64,000 nt of DNA from Mycobacterium palustre. GTDB lineage: Bacteria; Actinomycetota; Actinomycetes; Mycobacteriales; Mycobacteriaceae. Location of the stretch: assembly GCF_002101785.1 (NCBI RefSeq), contig NZ_LQPJ01000109.1, positions 1 to 64,000 of the forward strand. The letters run 5' to 3'. Positions 43,718 to 52,809 of this stretch are shown in pieces (position 1 is the first letter of the stretch; each line of letters opens with the position of its first letter). A program made the position numbers and the translations under genes. The notes below the pieces were generated by a model. The model saw only the letters and a program-made list of their open reading frames with translations, had not been told where the DNA came from and ran no database searches.

Positions 43718-44046
43718 GGGTTTTCTCCCTCCGCTTCGTCGACGGCCTGCGCGTAGCCGGCCAGCGCTTGGGTCCAGAACCGGTCGAGGTCGGCGCGCAA
43801 CGCCTCGAGGCCGGTCGGGTCGAGTTGGTAGACGCGGCGCGTTCCGGCGGCCCGATCGCGAACCAGGCCGGCCGATTTGAGGACCTTGAGGTGCTGGGAC
43901 ACCGCGGGCCTGCTGACCGGCAGCTCGCGGGCCAGTTCGCCGACGGCCGCCGGGCCGTGCGCGAGGCGTTCGACGATGGCCCGCCGCGTCCCGTCGGCCA
44001 GCGCCAGCCAGCCGTCGCCGCGACGGCCGGCTTGGTAAGTGACCAC
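43714..44046 (-). CDS. ArsR-family transcriptional repressor
   Basis: A 110-residue winged-helix regulator: GWLALADGTRRAIVERLAHGP, then VGELARELPVSRPAVSQHLKVLKSAGLV as the recognition helix, then the YQLDPTGLEALRADLDRFW wing and dimer helix. There is no cysteine or histidine cluster typical of metal-sensing ArsR members, so it is more like the SRPBCC-linked branch. The GTG at 44046 is preceded directly by a palindrome at 44052-44067, likely its own operator. It is the first gene of the cassette inserted between embC and embR. Confidence 0.87.
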   Translation of the reverse strand: MVTYQAGRRGDGWLALADGTRRAIVERLAHGPAAVGELARELPVSRPAVSQHLKVLKSAGLVRDRAAGTRRVYQLDPTGLEALRADLDRFWTQALAGYAQAVDEAEGENP

Positions 44047-44051
44047 GAACC

Positions 44052-44067
44052 GTAAGTCTAGGCTTAC
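44052..44067. promoter_or_regulatory. ArsR autoregulatory operator
   Basis: Inverted repeat GTAAG-TCTAGG-CTTAC. Another GGTAAGT half site lies at 44034-44040 just inside the gene. It sits five bases before the ArsR GTG, fitting self-repression. Confidence 0.72.
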
Positions 44068-44159
44068 CAATGGGGACCGGCAACACCCCGGGCGCAAGGA
44101 ATCCGCCGCCCAACCTGGGCTGCCTCCCCGGGCTCGGCATCCCCGGGCTGTAAGCGGCG

Positions 44160-47100
44160 CTAACCCCTGCGCAGCGGCGCCGGGTTCCACAGACCGCTGC
44201 GCGTCGCGGTGCCCAACTGCAGGCGCGCGGGCTGCGCGTCGGCGTAGTAGGGGGTCAACCGTTGCAGCGAGCCCCAGTCGCGCGACCAGTCGTCTTTCAA
44301 ATAGGTCGCCATCGTCGTCGCCTTCACCAGCAGCTCGGTGACGCCCAGCGGGCCGCCGCCGTTGTTGTCCATCACCGGCGAGTTGGCCTCGGCGCCGAAG
44401 CGGTCCGGCAGGATGCGCCACTTCGGTGTCTCGTCGACGCCGTTCTGGTGCCCGAACGGTCGCTGGCACGGAAACGCCAGGCCGACCAGCCAGTCCAAAA
44501 ACACCGGGTCCCGCGAGCCGACCACGTCCTGCAGCGTGCGCAGCTGCGGAATCCGCGGCGGCGTCAGAGCGATCCAGTGCTGCGGGGCCAGGTCCTCGTC
44601 GTCGGCGACCAAACGGATCTGGGTGGCGGCCCTGGGGATGGCCGACAGTGGCAACCGCAGGTTGCGCCACGCCGGCGAGGCGCCCACGTCGGCCAACTGG
44701 AACGACCCGCCGGCGTGTCCGGCTGCCGCGTCGCCGTCGGTGGCCCACTGCACCTGGACCTCGCGCGGGTCGAAGCGCCCGGCGGCGCTGACCACCAGCA
44801 GCGGTCCGGCCTTGTCCCGCGCCGGCAGCCGGTACCAGCCCGACCTCAGGTGCGCGGGCACCTGGATGCCGGAGCGCCAGCTGCCGAGCACCGGCGTGCG
44901 GGCCGGGTCCAGGTTGTAGGGCAGCTGGGCCGCCGACCCGTTGATCCCGGGCGCCGGGGTGGTGCCGCCCTCGGTGCCGGCCTCGGCGCCGGTGGTCAGC
45001 CTGTCTTCGGTGACGAAGCTGCGGTCGCCCGGACGCTCCATCACCGGGTCGGCGCGGACGTCGGCCGGAATCCCGTTGGGGGTGAACGCCTCCGACAGGC
45101 CGGCGCCCAGGGCGTCGGCGGCCGAACCGCTGACCGGCGACAGCAGCGCGGCGGTCGGATCGGTCTCGACCAGGACGTCCTCGGCCAGCCCGCAGGTCTT
45201 GCCGGTCAGTGCCTCCAGGTTGGAGCGTCCCACCGACCACGCCGGGAACTGGTCCGTCATGGCCAGGGTCAGCGACAGCACCTCGAAGACCACCAGGGCC
45301 CATGCCGCAATCGCCAAGGGGGACTGCACGATTCCGGCCACCTGGGCCCCGTACCGGCTCCTGGGTGGCCCGTTATAGGTGGCGACGAAGTGGAACCACG
45401 CCGCCAGCAGCAGCACCACCACGGTCAGCCCCAGCAGCATGGTCGCGAAGCCGTAGTGCCACTGCGGAAACGAATTCGACCATGGCACACCGAAATTCGA
45501 CACGTACCACCAGCCGTTGACGCTGGCGAACGACAGCGCCACCAAGAACAGCACCACCGCGGCGAACACGGTGCGGTTGCGTCTCGAGCGCATCGCCACC
45601 GAGGTCACCGCGACGGCGGCCAGCGCCCCGAGCGACCCGGCCAGCCCGGCGAACACCCCGAAGTGGTGGGTCCACTTGGTGGGAGTCCACATCATCGCGA
45701 GGAACGAGATGATGGTGATCCCGACGATGCGGCGGCTGGGTCCCGCAGCGGTGCCCGGAATTCGGCCCTTGCGCAACGACATTGCGACCGTTATCCCGAG
45801 CGCCAGCAGCAACGCCAGCACGGCGAAGCGGCGAGCGACCGACCCGTCGGGGCTGGCCATGAACAGCCGCTCGTAGCGGATGTGTTCGTCGAACCAGCTC
45901 AGGCTGGGCCCGACGGCCCGCTTGAGCGTGCTGGCCTGCGCCTCACCGGCCAGGGTCTGGTCGCGGAAGATCAGGATGGCGGTGACGGTGGCCGCGGCCA
46001 GCATGGGGGCGACCAGAGGCAGCGCGCCGAACCGTGCGGATCGGCGGTGCAGGATGGTCCGCAGCGGCCCGACCGCGACCAGCAGCGCACCGATCGAGGC
46101 GATGCCCGTCGGCCCGGAGAACAGCGTCAGCGCGCCGACGATGCAGGCGATCGCCACCGGCAGCAGCCGGCTGGTGGCAACGGCGCGTTCCACCGAGCAC
46201 CAGGTGAGCAGGATGCCCAGGGCGATGATCGGCTCGGGCCGCAGGCCGTTGTCCAGCGGCAGCCACACGGCCAGGAACATGCCCGCAGCGGTCCAGGCCG
46301 CGGCGCGGCTGCGCTTGACGGCGTGACCCAGGCGGGGCATCACCTCCCGGCTGATCAACCACCAGCAGGTCAGCGCCATGGCGAGGGTGGGCAGCCGCAT
46401 CCAGATGCTGGCGGTGCTGACGTGGGCCCACACCGCCAGTAGGTCGTAGTACCAGCCGAACGGCGCCTCGGGCGTGCCGAACCAGCGGTAGTAGTTGGCC
46501 ATGTAGCCGGCGTGCTCGGACACCCGCGCCATGGTCAGGATGTAGCCGTCGTCGGAGGTGTTGGCGCCGACGAAATGCCACCACACCAACACCGCGATGA
46601 CGAGGGCGTCCAGGGCACCAACCGACCACCAGCGCGACGGCAGGAAGCGGCGGTGCCGGGTGCCGTCGGCGGTGTCGAGGACGTGCAGCGCGACCAGGGC
46701 GGCCGCGGTCAGCACGACCCCGAGGATCATCGCGGCCATCTTCAGCGGCGTGGGGCTGCTGCTGTAGCGGGTGTCGACGGTCGCCGAGAAGGTCAGCCCG
46801 GGCGGCGCCGGCCCGGACAGGTCGGTGAAGACGCCGACGATCTGCGGGCGGAAGTCGTAGCCGCTCTTCTCGCCGCGCAGCGGCGCGCCGGGGTGCTCGG
46901 CGTTGGGTCCCTGTGTGAGCCCGACGAATTCGGCCGTGACGCGGTCGGCGTGCGCGGTGAACGTCAACCGCTGGCAGGCCGGGCCGAGCACCTGGCTCAG
47001 CGGGGCGGTGACCACCGCGACGTTGCGCACCACCAGCACCAAGTAGTCGTTGGCGCGCTGGATGAGCAGCCCGCGGTCGACGGCCTTGGGGGCCTGCTTG

Positions 47101-47426
47101 GGCACCGTCGACAGCAGCACCGTCTTGCCTAAGTTCTGCGGTCCGGCGAGCCCGGCGGCGGCCCGGCACGGCACGGAGACGTTCAGGTCGGTGGCCACAT
47201 AGCCGATCAGCGGCGCCTCGACGCTGCCGAACGTGCCGTTCTGCGGCCAGTTCAGCTGGGCAGTGGATTGGTTGACCGGCAGCAGCGGGGTGGCGATCGC
47301 CAGCAGGGCGCCGAGCAGACCGGCGACGATGGCAACCACCCGGGCGATCCGGTAGTTGCCGCCCTCGTCGTCCACGGGGGTAGATGGTAGTTCTTCGACC
47401 AAGTCAGCCGGGGTTTCGGTGGCCAT
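44160..47426 (-). CDS. embC: Arabinosyltransferase EmbC
   Basis: A 1088-residue GT-C arabinosyltransferase, Rv3793, that elongates the arabinan of lipoarabinomannan. The catalytic loop reads NTSDDGYILTMAR, and the C-terminal domain includes the sugar-binding region that in EmbC guides LAM arabinan length. The ATG at 47426 overlaps the aftA stop by four bases; the longer open frame reaching 49193 is out of frame with aftA and is a shadow. Unlike in M. tuberculosis, embC is not followed directly by embA: the ArsR cassette and embR lie between. Confidence 0.97.
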   Translation of the reverse strand: MATETPADLVEELPSTPVDDEGGNYRIARVVAIVAGLLGALLAIATPLLPVNQSTAQLNWPQNGTFGSVEAPLIGYVATDLNVSVPCRAAAGLAGPQNLGKTVLLSTVPKQAPKAVDRGLLIQRANDYLVLVVRNVAVVTAPLSQVLGPACQRLTFTAHADRVTAEFVGLTQGPNAEHPGAPLRGEKSGYDFRPQIVGVFTDLSGPAPPGLTFSATVDTRYSSSPTPLKMAAMILGVVLTAAALVALHVLDTADGTRHRRFLPSRWWSVGALDALVIAVLVWWHFVGANTSDDGYILTMARVSEHAGYMANYYRWFGTPEAPFGWYYDLLAVWAHVSTASIWMRLPTLAMALTCWWLISREVMPRLGHAVKRSRAAAWTAAGMFLAVWLPLDNGLRPEPIIALGILLTWCSVERAVATSRLLPVAIACIVGALTLFSGPTGIASIGALLVAVGPLRTILHRRSARFGALPLVAPMLAAATVTAILIFRDQTLAGEAQASTLKRAVGPSLSWFDEHIRYERLFMASPDGSVARRFAVLALLLALGITVAMSLRKGRIPGTAAGPSRRIVGITIISFLAMMWTPTKWTHHFGVFAGLAGSLGALAAVAVTSVAMRSRRNRTVFAAVVLFLVALSFASVNGWWYVSNFGVPWSNSFPQWHYGFATMLLGLTVVVLLLAAWFHFVATYNGPPRSRYGAQVAGIVQSPLAIAAWALVVFEVLSLTLAMTDQFPAWSVGRSNLEALTGKTCGLAEDVLVETDPTAALLSPVSGSAADALGAGLSEAFTPNGIPADVRADPVMERPGDRSFVTEDRLTTGAEAGTEGGTTPAPGINGSAAQLPYNLDPARTPVLGSWRSGIQVPAHLRSGWYRLPARDKAGPLLVVSAAGRFDPREVQVQWATDGDAAAGHAGGSFQLADVGASPAWRNLRLPLSAIPRAATQIRLVADDEDLAPQHWIALTPPRIPQLRTLQDVVGSRDPVFLDWLVGLAFPCQRPFGHQNGVDETPKWRILPDRFGAEANSPVMDNNGGGPLGVTELLVKATTMATYLKDDWSRDWGSLQRLTPYYADAQPARLQLGTATRSGLWNPAPLRRG

Positions 47427-49291
47427 CAGCGGTTGGCTCCCGGCTTGCGGACGGCCAGCACGAACGGGCCGATCGTGTCGACGGCGAAGCGCGGGTCGTC
47501 GAACAGGGCGGCCGGCAGCTCGACGGTGTAGCGGCGGACGTTGGGCTGGTTGGGGTAGACGTCCTGGGCCAACCGCAGCGTGTAGTTGCTGTTTGCGCCG
47601 CGGCGCATCAGGAAGACGGTCGGCGGTGGCCAGGGCGAGGCGTCCAGCGCGTGGATGAGCTCGTCGGGGGTCTTGAGCTTGGACCACTTCTCGATCTGGG
47701 CCGCGCGCAGGTCGAACTGGGCCAGCGGGTTGGCGTAATGCGACGTCAGGCCCTGGAAGCCCCAATAGGGGTAGTACGACAGGAAGCTGTAGTCGGCGGT
47801 CATCACCACGGTCTGGTCGCGCGCCTTGCCCGTCGCGTGCAGGATCGCCGCGTCGATGGCGGGGTAGAACTTCTCCGAACTCGGCGGCCGGCGGTCGCCG
47901 CGCTGGCCGTAGCCGTCGGTGTCGGTGTAGGCGATGGTCAGATCCGGCCGCAGCACGTCGGGGATGTCCTGGCTGAACGCGATCGCGGCGGCCAGACCGA
48001 GGGCGCCGGCCACCGGGACGACCGCGCGGCCTCGCGGGGCCAGCGCCCGGACCGCCTCGACGAAGCCGAACGCGCCGGCGGCTACCAGCAGCACGGTCAG
48101 CGTCGGCTGCAGCCGAAACGACAACAGCGTGGTGCGCGCCAGCGTGGTCAGCATCGACAGCACCGACCACAGGTAGACGGCCAGCACGCCGATGGCCAGG
48201 GCGCCCGCCCGCACCGACGACGTCGCCCGGACGATCAGCCACACGGTTCCCAGCAGGCAGACCGCGCCCAGCAGGGAGAACTGCAGCATCGGGAAGGTGA
48301 GCTGGGCGCCGTCGGCGGGCAGGTAGTGCTGGGCGCTGCCGGCGCCGCTGGCCGGGCTGCTGACGGCGCGGAGGAAAAACGGCAGCCAGGTGGTGCTCGC
48401 GATGGCCGCCGCGATGACGGCGATGACGGCCAGCCGCCGCAGCGGGTCCACCACCGCCCGGGGCCCGTCGCGGCGCCACCGCGCGCCGGCCACCGCCAGC
48501 GCCATCAGGAACATGGTGAACGCGGTGAACCCGAAAAGCAGCGTGTACCAGGTGGCCGCGAAGCCCAAAAACAGCCCGCCGCCGACCACCGCCGCCCAGC
48601 CGCCGCGGTCGCCGGCGCGCAGGCCCGCCCAGGTCAGGACCAGCACCGGCGGCAGCAGCACGGTGATCATGGCGGAGTAGGGCTCGGGCGAGCTGTACGC
48701 CAACGTGGCGGCGGCCGTCGCGGTGGTGACGATCAGCGCGTACTCGAAGCGGATCATCCGCCACCACAACACCAGCGCGACGGCGACCGCGATGGTGATC
48801 GAGGTGATGGCCCACGGCTTGTAGGCCTCCCAGGCCGGCGTCCCGGTCAGCGCCGCGACGCGCCCCCCGATCCAGAACCAGCCGGGCGGGTAGAACGGCG
48901 GCAGGCCGACGTAGGTCATGTCGTGCAGGGCGGGGCTGTCGGCGAGCCGGGTCACGTATTCGGTGCGGAACTGCTGATCCACGGAGATGCCGAACAGGTA
49001 GAGCTTGGTGGCACCCAGCGGCATGCCCAGCGTCACGACGCTGAACGCGGAGACGAACACCAGCCCGCCCGGCTGCGCGAGCCCGCGGTGGCGGCGCCAC
49101 AGCCATCCGACGGCGACCAGCCCGGCCAGGCAGGCGACCTGTCCGACGGTGGTCAGGGCGTGCAGCTGGTTGGACGAGGGGTAGGCCGGCCACTGCACGC
49201 CGGCGATCGCGGTCAGCGACACCACTGCGACGACGGTAGCCACCGCAACCGCCGCGACCATCTGGCCCAGCGTGGCCAGGGCGTTGCGCAT
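47426..49291 (-). CDS. aftA: Arabinofuranosyltransferase AftA (galactan-priming)
   Basis: A 621-residue polytopic GT-C protein, Rv3792, that adds the first arabinose residues to the galactan chain. Visible are more than ten membrane helices, the conserved [19 protein letters not shown] loop, a late soluble domain with [19 protein letters not shown], and the C-terminal [12 protein letters not shown]. The ATG at 49291 lies two bases beyond the dprE2 stop. An earlier start inside dprE2 (49375) is possible but would add a non-conserved tail. It is in one operon with dprE1-dprE2-aftA-embC. Confidence 0.95.
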   Translation of the reverse strand: MRNALATLGQMVAAVAVATVVAVVSLTAIAGVQWPAYPSSNQLHALTTVGQVACLAGLVAVGWLWRRHRGLAQPGGLVFVSAFSVVTLGMPLGATKLYLFGISVDQQFRTEYVTRLADSPALHDMTYVGLPPFYPPGWFWIGGRVAALTGTPAWEAYKPWAITSITIAVAVALVLWWRMIRFEYALIVTTATAAATLAYSSPEPYSAMITVLLPPVLVLTWAGLRAGDRGGWAAVVGGGLFLGFAATWYTLLFGFTAFTMFLMALAVAGARWRRDGPRAVVDPLRRLAVIAVIAAAIASTTWLPFFLRAVSSPASGAGSAQHYLPADGAQLTFPMLQFSLLGAVCLLGTVWLIVRATSSVRAGALAIGVLAVYLWSVLSMLTTLARTTLLSFRLQPTLTVLLVAAGAFGFVEAVRALAPRGRAVVPVAGALGLAAAIAFSQDIPDVLRPDLTIAYTDTDGYGQRGDRRPPSSEKFYPAIDAAILHATGKARDQTVVMTADYSFLSYYPYWGFQGLTSHYANPLAQFDLRAAQIEKWSKLKTPDELIHALDASPWPPPTVFLMRRGANSNYTLRLAQDVYPNQPNVRRYTVELPAALFDDPRFAVDTIGPFVLAVRKPGANR

Positions 49292-49293
49292 GT

Positions 49294-50058
49294 TCAGATT
49301 GGCAGCTTGCGGAAGATGCTCCGCGGGATGTGTCGCAACACCATCATCACATAGCGGAATGCTGCTGGCGCCCAAACCAATTCCTTACCTTTTGCGGACG
49401 CGGTCACCGCCAGGTTGGCGACGTACTCCTTGTCGACGGTGAGCGGCGCCTCCTTGATGTGCGCGCTCATTCGGGTGCGGACCTGGCCGGGCCGGATGAC
49501 GAGGACGCGAACGCCGTACTCGCGCAACGCCTCTCCCAAGCCGAGATAGAAGCCGTCCAGGCCGGCCTTGGTGGAGCCGTAGACGAAGTTCGACCGCCGC
49601 ACCCGCTCGCCGGCCGCGCTGCTCATCGCGATGATCTGGCCGAAGCCCTGCTCCCGCATCTTCTCGGCCAGCAGCACACCCACCGAAACCGCCGCGGTGT
49701 AATTGATTTCGGCGGCCCGCACGGCCTTACGCTGGTCTTGCCACAGCTCTTCGGCGTCCCCGAGGATGCCGAACGCGACGATGGCCACGTCGACGTCTCC
49801 GCCGGCGAACGCCTGGTCGATGGTCTTCGGATGGCTGTCGGTGTCGAGAGCCTCGAAGTCGATCAGCTCCACCGAGCGCGCGCCGGCGGCTTTCATCTGG
49901 GCCACGGCGTCGTCGCGGCCCGGGTCGTCGGGCATGGCGGCCAACAGGATTCGCGCCCGCGCGTTCTTCAGGTAGCGCTCGCAGATGGCCAGCCCGATCT
50001 CGGACGTGCCGCCGAGCAGCAGGATGGTCTGCGGGTTGCCCACGGCGTCAAGCACCAT
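49294..50058 (-). CDS. dprE2: Decaprenylphosphoryl-D-2-keto erythropentose reductase DprE2
   Basis: A 254-residue short-chain dehydrogenase, Rv3791. The cofactor motif is GGTSEIGLA near residue 16 and the catalytic site includes S and the Y-G-S-T-K-A-G segment. It reduces the keto intermediate made by DprE1 to decaprenylphosphoryl-arabinose with NADH. Its ATG begins immediately after the dprE1 TAG, so translation is coupled. Length equals that of the M. tuberculosis protein. Confidence 0.97.
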   Translation of the reverse strand: MVLDAVGNPQTILLLGGTSEIGLAICERYLKNARARILLAAMPDDPGRDDAVAQMKAAGARSVELIDFEALDTDSHPKTIDQAFAGGDVDVAIVAFGILGDAEELWQDQRKAVRAAEINYTAAVSVGVLLAEKMREQGFGQIIAMSSAAGERVRRSNFVYGSTKAGLDGFYLGLGEALREYGVRVLVIRPGQVRTRMSAHIKEAPLTVDKEYVANLAVTASAKGKELVWAPAAFRYVMMVLRHIPRSIFRKLPI

Positions 50059-51426
50059 CTAGAGCAGCTCCAGTCGTCGGGCCATGTCGGAGGCGAACAC
50101 GCCGGTGGGGTCGACCTTGCGGCGCACGGCGATCCACTCGTCGATGCGGGGGTACATGGCGTGGAAGGTTTCGGCGGTGGTACGCGAATCCTTGGCGGTG
50201 TAGACGCGGCCGCCGAATTCCAGGACCCGGTGGTCGAGTTCGTTGAGGAACTCGTTGAGCCCCGGCTTGATCGGGAAATCCACGCAGACGTTCCAGCCCG
50301 GGATCGGGAAGCTCAGCGGCGCCTGGTTGCCCGGGCCGAACAGCTTGAACACGTTGAGAAACGAGTAGTGCCCGGACTTTTGGATGTCGCGGATGATGCC
50401 CTTGAACTCCTCGACGGCGCTGGTGGGCACCACGAACTGGTACTGGCCGAAGCCGGCCGGGCCGTATGCGCGGTTCCATTCGCCGAACATGTCCAGCGGG
50501 TGATAGAACTGCGTCAGGTTCTGGATCTTGCCGCGATACGTCCCGGACTTGCGGTACCACAGCTCGCCGATCGGCCCGAAGGTGTACTTGTTGGCCAGAC
50601 CATTCGGGAAGACGTCGGGAAACGTAAAGAATTGCGGCGCCTGGAATTTCAGCGGATCGCGCCGCAGCTTCTCGGGCAGCTGGTCCAGTGTGGCCAGCGA
50701 GCCGCGCGATATCGCCGCGCGGCCCAGCTTCGGCGGCGCGCTGATGGCGTCGAACCAGGCGCTGGAATAGGTGTAGTCGGCCTCGCTGCCGTCGCTGTGA
50801 AAGGCGATGGTTTCGTCGAGGCTCGCCGTGACGTCCCCGTCGGCGATGAAATACGCGGTCTCCGTTGGCGTCATCTCGATGGTGGCGCGCAGGATGATCC
50901 CGGTCAGGCCGTTGCCGCCGACGGTGGCCCAGAACAGCTCGGCGTCCTCGCCCGACGGGGTGAGGTGGCGGACCTGGCCGTCGGCGGTCAGCAGGTCCAT
51001 GCTGCGCACGTGGTTGCCGAAGCTGCCCGCGCTGTGGTGGTTCTTGCCGTGGATGTCGCAAGCGATCGCGCCGCCGATGGTGACCTGGCGGGTCCCCGGC
51101 AGCACCGGCACCCACAGCCCGAACGGCAGCGCCGCCTTCATCAGCTGGTCCAAATTGACCCCGGCGTCGAGGTCGGCGAGCGCGGTGTCCGCGCTGATGG
51201 AGTGGATCCGGTTGAGCGGCGTCATGTCGATCACCAGGCCGCCGCCGTTTTGCGCGTTGTCGCCGTAGGAACGGCCCAGCCCGCGGGCGATCACGCCCCG
51301 CTTGCTTTTCAGGTCACCCGCGTTGGCCACCGCCTTGGCGATTTCGTCCGGGTCGGGGGTGGAAAGCACCGTCGCCACGGAGGGTGCGGTGCGGCCCCAA
51401 CCGGTGAGCCGTTTGGTGGTGAACAT
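50059..51426 (-). CDS. dprE1: Decaprenylphosphoryl-beta-D-ribose 2-epimerase oxidase DprE1
   Basis: A 455-residue FAD oxidoreductase of the vanillyl-alcohol oxidase type, Rv3790. It oxidises the 2-hydroxyl of decaprenylphosphoryl-ribose. FAD-binding segments include [17 protein letters not shown] and [18 protein letters not shown]381 in GWNVCVDFP is the cysteine attacked by benzothiazinones (C387 in the 461-residue M. tuberculosis protein, six residues longer at the N terminus), so it should be sensitive to them. It is part of the operon dprE1-dprE2-aftA-embC. Confidence 0.97.
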   Translation of the reverse strand: MFTTKRLTGWGRTAPSVATVLSTPDPDEIAKAVANAGDLKSKRGVIARGLGRSYGDNAQNGGGLVIDMTPLNRIHSISADTALADLDAGVNLDQLMKAALPFGLWVPVLPGTRQVTIGGAIACDIHGKNHHSAGSFGNHVRSMDLLTADGQVRHLTPSGEDAELFWATVGGNGLTGIILRATIEMTPTETAYFIADGDVTASLDETIAFHSDGSEADYTYSSAWFDAISAPPKLGRAAISRGSLATLDQLPEKLRRDPLKFQAPQFFTFPDVFPNGLANKYTFGPIGELWYRKSGTYRGKIQNLTQFYHPLDMFGEWNRAYGPAGFGQYQFVVPTSAVEEFKGIIRDIQKSGHYSFLNVFKLFGPGNQAPLSFPIPGWNVCVDFPIKPGLNEFLNELDHRVLEFGGRVYTAKDSRTTAETFHAMYPRIDEWIAVRRKVDPTGVFASDMARRLELL

Positions 51427-51457
51427 CGTGACGAGGGTACCGCCTGCCCGGCTGGGC

Positions 51458-51874
51458 TCAGCGGATGCGGAAGATTACCGCTCGCTGCACGACGAAGTTG
51501 ATGACCGTCGCGGTGCCCTGCGCGATCACGAACGCGACCGGTATCGCCCACGCGCGGTAATGCAAGAGGGCGAGGGCCAGGTGGTTGAGCCCGACCTGCG
51601 CGGTGAAGGTAACGGCGTAAAGCACCATGACCGCGATGAACCGGGCGGTGCTCGGTGGCGCCTGAAACGTCCAGCGGCGGTTGATCAGGTAGGCCGTGAT
51701 GGTGCCGACGACGAAGCTGGTCGCCTTCGACAGGTCGACCTGCACGCCGACCAGCTTGTAAAGGACGACATAGAGGCCGAAGTCGACGATGCCGGCCATG
51801 CCGCCGGTGACGACGAAGCGCCAGACTTGCGTCGTCAGACTCAGCGATGGGCCCGACGGCGCGGCTTGAGACAT
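51458..51874 (-). CDS. GtrA-family membrane protein (Rv3789 type)
   Basis: A 138-residue GtrA protein with four membrane helices. Conserved [20 protein letters not shown], the [11 protein letters not shown] turn and [15 protein letters not shown] match Rv3789. It has been proposed to help anchor or recruit enzymes of decaprenylphospho-arabinose and galactan synthesis, and earlier to flip decaprenylphospho-arabinose. It lies 31 bases upstream of dprE1, so it is probably in that operon. The ATG at 51874 gives an N terminus about 17 residues longer than the 121-residue homologue. Confidence 0.88.
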   Translation of the reverse strand: MSQAAPSGPSLSLTTQVWRFVVTGGMAGIVDFGLYVVLYKLVGVQVDLSKATSFVVGTITAYLINRRWTFQAPPSTARFIAVMVLYAVTFTAQVGLNHLALALLHYRAWAIPVAFVIAQGTATVINFVVQRAVIFRIR

Positions 51875-51916
51875 GGCGGGCTCATTCTAACGGGACCGGG
51901 GTGTGCCCGGGCTGCG

Positions 51917-52396
51917 TCAGCGGGGCAGCTTCACCGAGATCAGCTCGACCCGGTTCTCGCCCTGGGGCGTCGGGTAGGTCACCGTGTCGCCCGCCTTGTG
52001 CCCGGCTAGGGCCTGCGCCAAGGGGCTGCGCGCGGTCAGCGTCTCGGCTTCGCGGCCGACGGGGGTCTCCTCGACGATGGAGATGACGTGCATCGTGACG
52101 ACTTCCCCATCTGGGAAACGCAGGGTCACCTCGGTGCCGCCGGGCAGCGCCTCGGCGTCTTCGTCGGGCGCGGGCCCGGACCGCAATCGCCGGTCGAGTT
52201 CGTTGATCCGGTCGGCGAGGACGGCCAGTTCGTCGGCGCGCTGGATGGCTTCGGCGGCGTCGCCGTGGTCGCCGATCATGCCGCGGTCGTTTTTGACCTC
52301 GGCCTCGAGGCGGTCCCGCCGCTGCCGTAACCGGTCCAGCTCGGCGGCGAGGTTCTCCCGCGCCAAGTCCGCCGCTGAGGGGGCTTTTTTGCTCAC
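51917..52396 (-). CDS. Gre-like RNA polymerase-binding factor (Rv3788 type)
   Basis: A 159-residue GreA/GreB-family protein: an N-terminal coiled coil (LARENLAAELDRLRQRRDRLEAEV followed by the IQRADELAVLADRINELDRRL helix) and a C-terminal FKBP-like domain (GTEVTLRFPDGEVVTMHVI, SPLAQALAGHKAGDTVTY). The M. tuberculosis homologue Rv3788 is described as a Gre-like protein that inhibits transcription through the secondary channel rather than rescuing stalled polymerase. The GTG at 52396 is preferred; a TTG at 52420 is possible. It precedes the GtrA gene by 42 bases. Confidence 0.82.
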   Translation of the reverse strand: MSKKAPSAADLARENLAAELDRLRQRRDRLEAEVKNDRGMIGDHGDAAEAIQRADELAVLADRINELDRRLRSGPAPDEDAEALPGGTEVTLRFPDGEVVTMHVISIVEETPVGREAETLTARSPLAQALAGHKAGDTVTYPTPQGENRVELISVKLPR

Positions 52397-52809
52397 GTCC
52401 TTCGACCCTGTCTGCCGCAACTGTGCTTCGTAGCGCTTCAGTGTCGCACCACGACGAGGCAGCCGCCACCATTTCCGCGGCTAGCCCCGTTGTTGTACAC
52501 GTGCATACCCGGAAGGCGGGGTTTCTATCCTTGTTTGCTGGCTATGCCCAACCCGGCGCCCTTACCGGTCCCGCGGTGAGCGTGACCACGTTGTGGCGGC
52601 TCTCGCTCGCCTCGATCCGGTGCTGGGTTCGGTTTCGGCGCTTGCCCAGGTTGGCCAGGAGCGGTGGCAGCACAGCAGGTCTCGAAAACCTTGCGCGCTC
52701 GGTAGCGCGCGGTGCGGCCGCTCGGTGCATGGTGGCGACGTAGACGTCGTCGTATGGGCCAAGAGTCGGGCCGGCGCCTTGACGGATCCTTGGAGGATTC
52801 TTGGCGGCG
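52397..52809. other. Gene-poor stretch at the accessory-island edge
   Basis: About 410 bases with no convincing gene. Overlapping short open frames on both strands give low-complexity products without family features. It may be the scar of a lost gene: Rv3787c, a SAM-dependent methyltransferase gene, is expected nearby by synteny but no trace of its motifs is visible. Confidence 0.55.

Noticed and set aside
44160-49193. Single 1677-residue open frame on the minus strand covering embC and part of the aftA region
   Set aside because: Only the part from 47426 reads as EmbC; the upstream part is Arg/Pro/Ala-rich shadow of aftA in another frame.
52423-52743. Possible small gene in the gap beside the 13E12 gene
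   Set aside because: No ribosome site of note, no recognisable motif and no support from neighbours; treated as gene-free.
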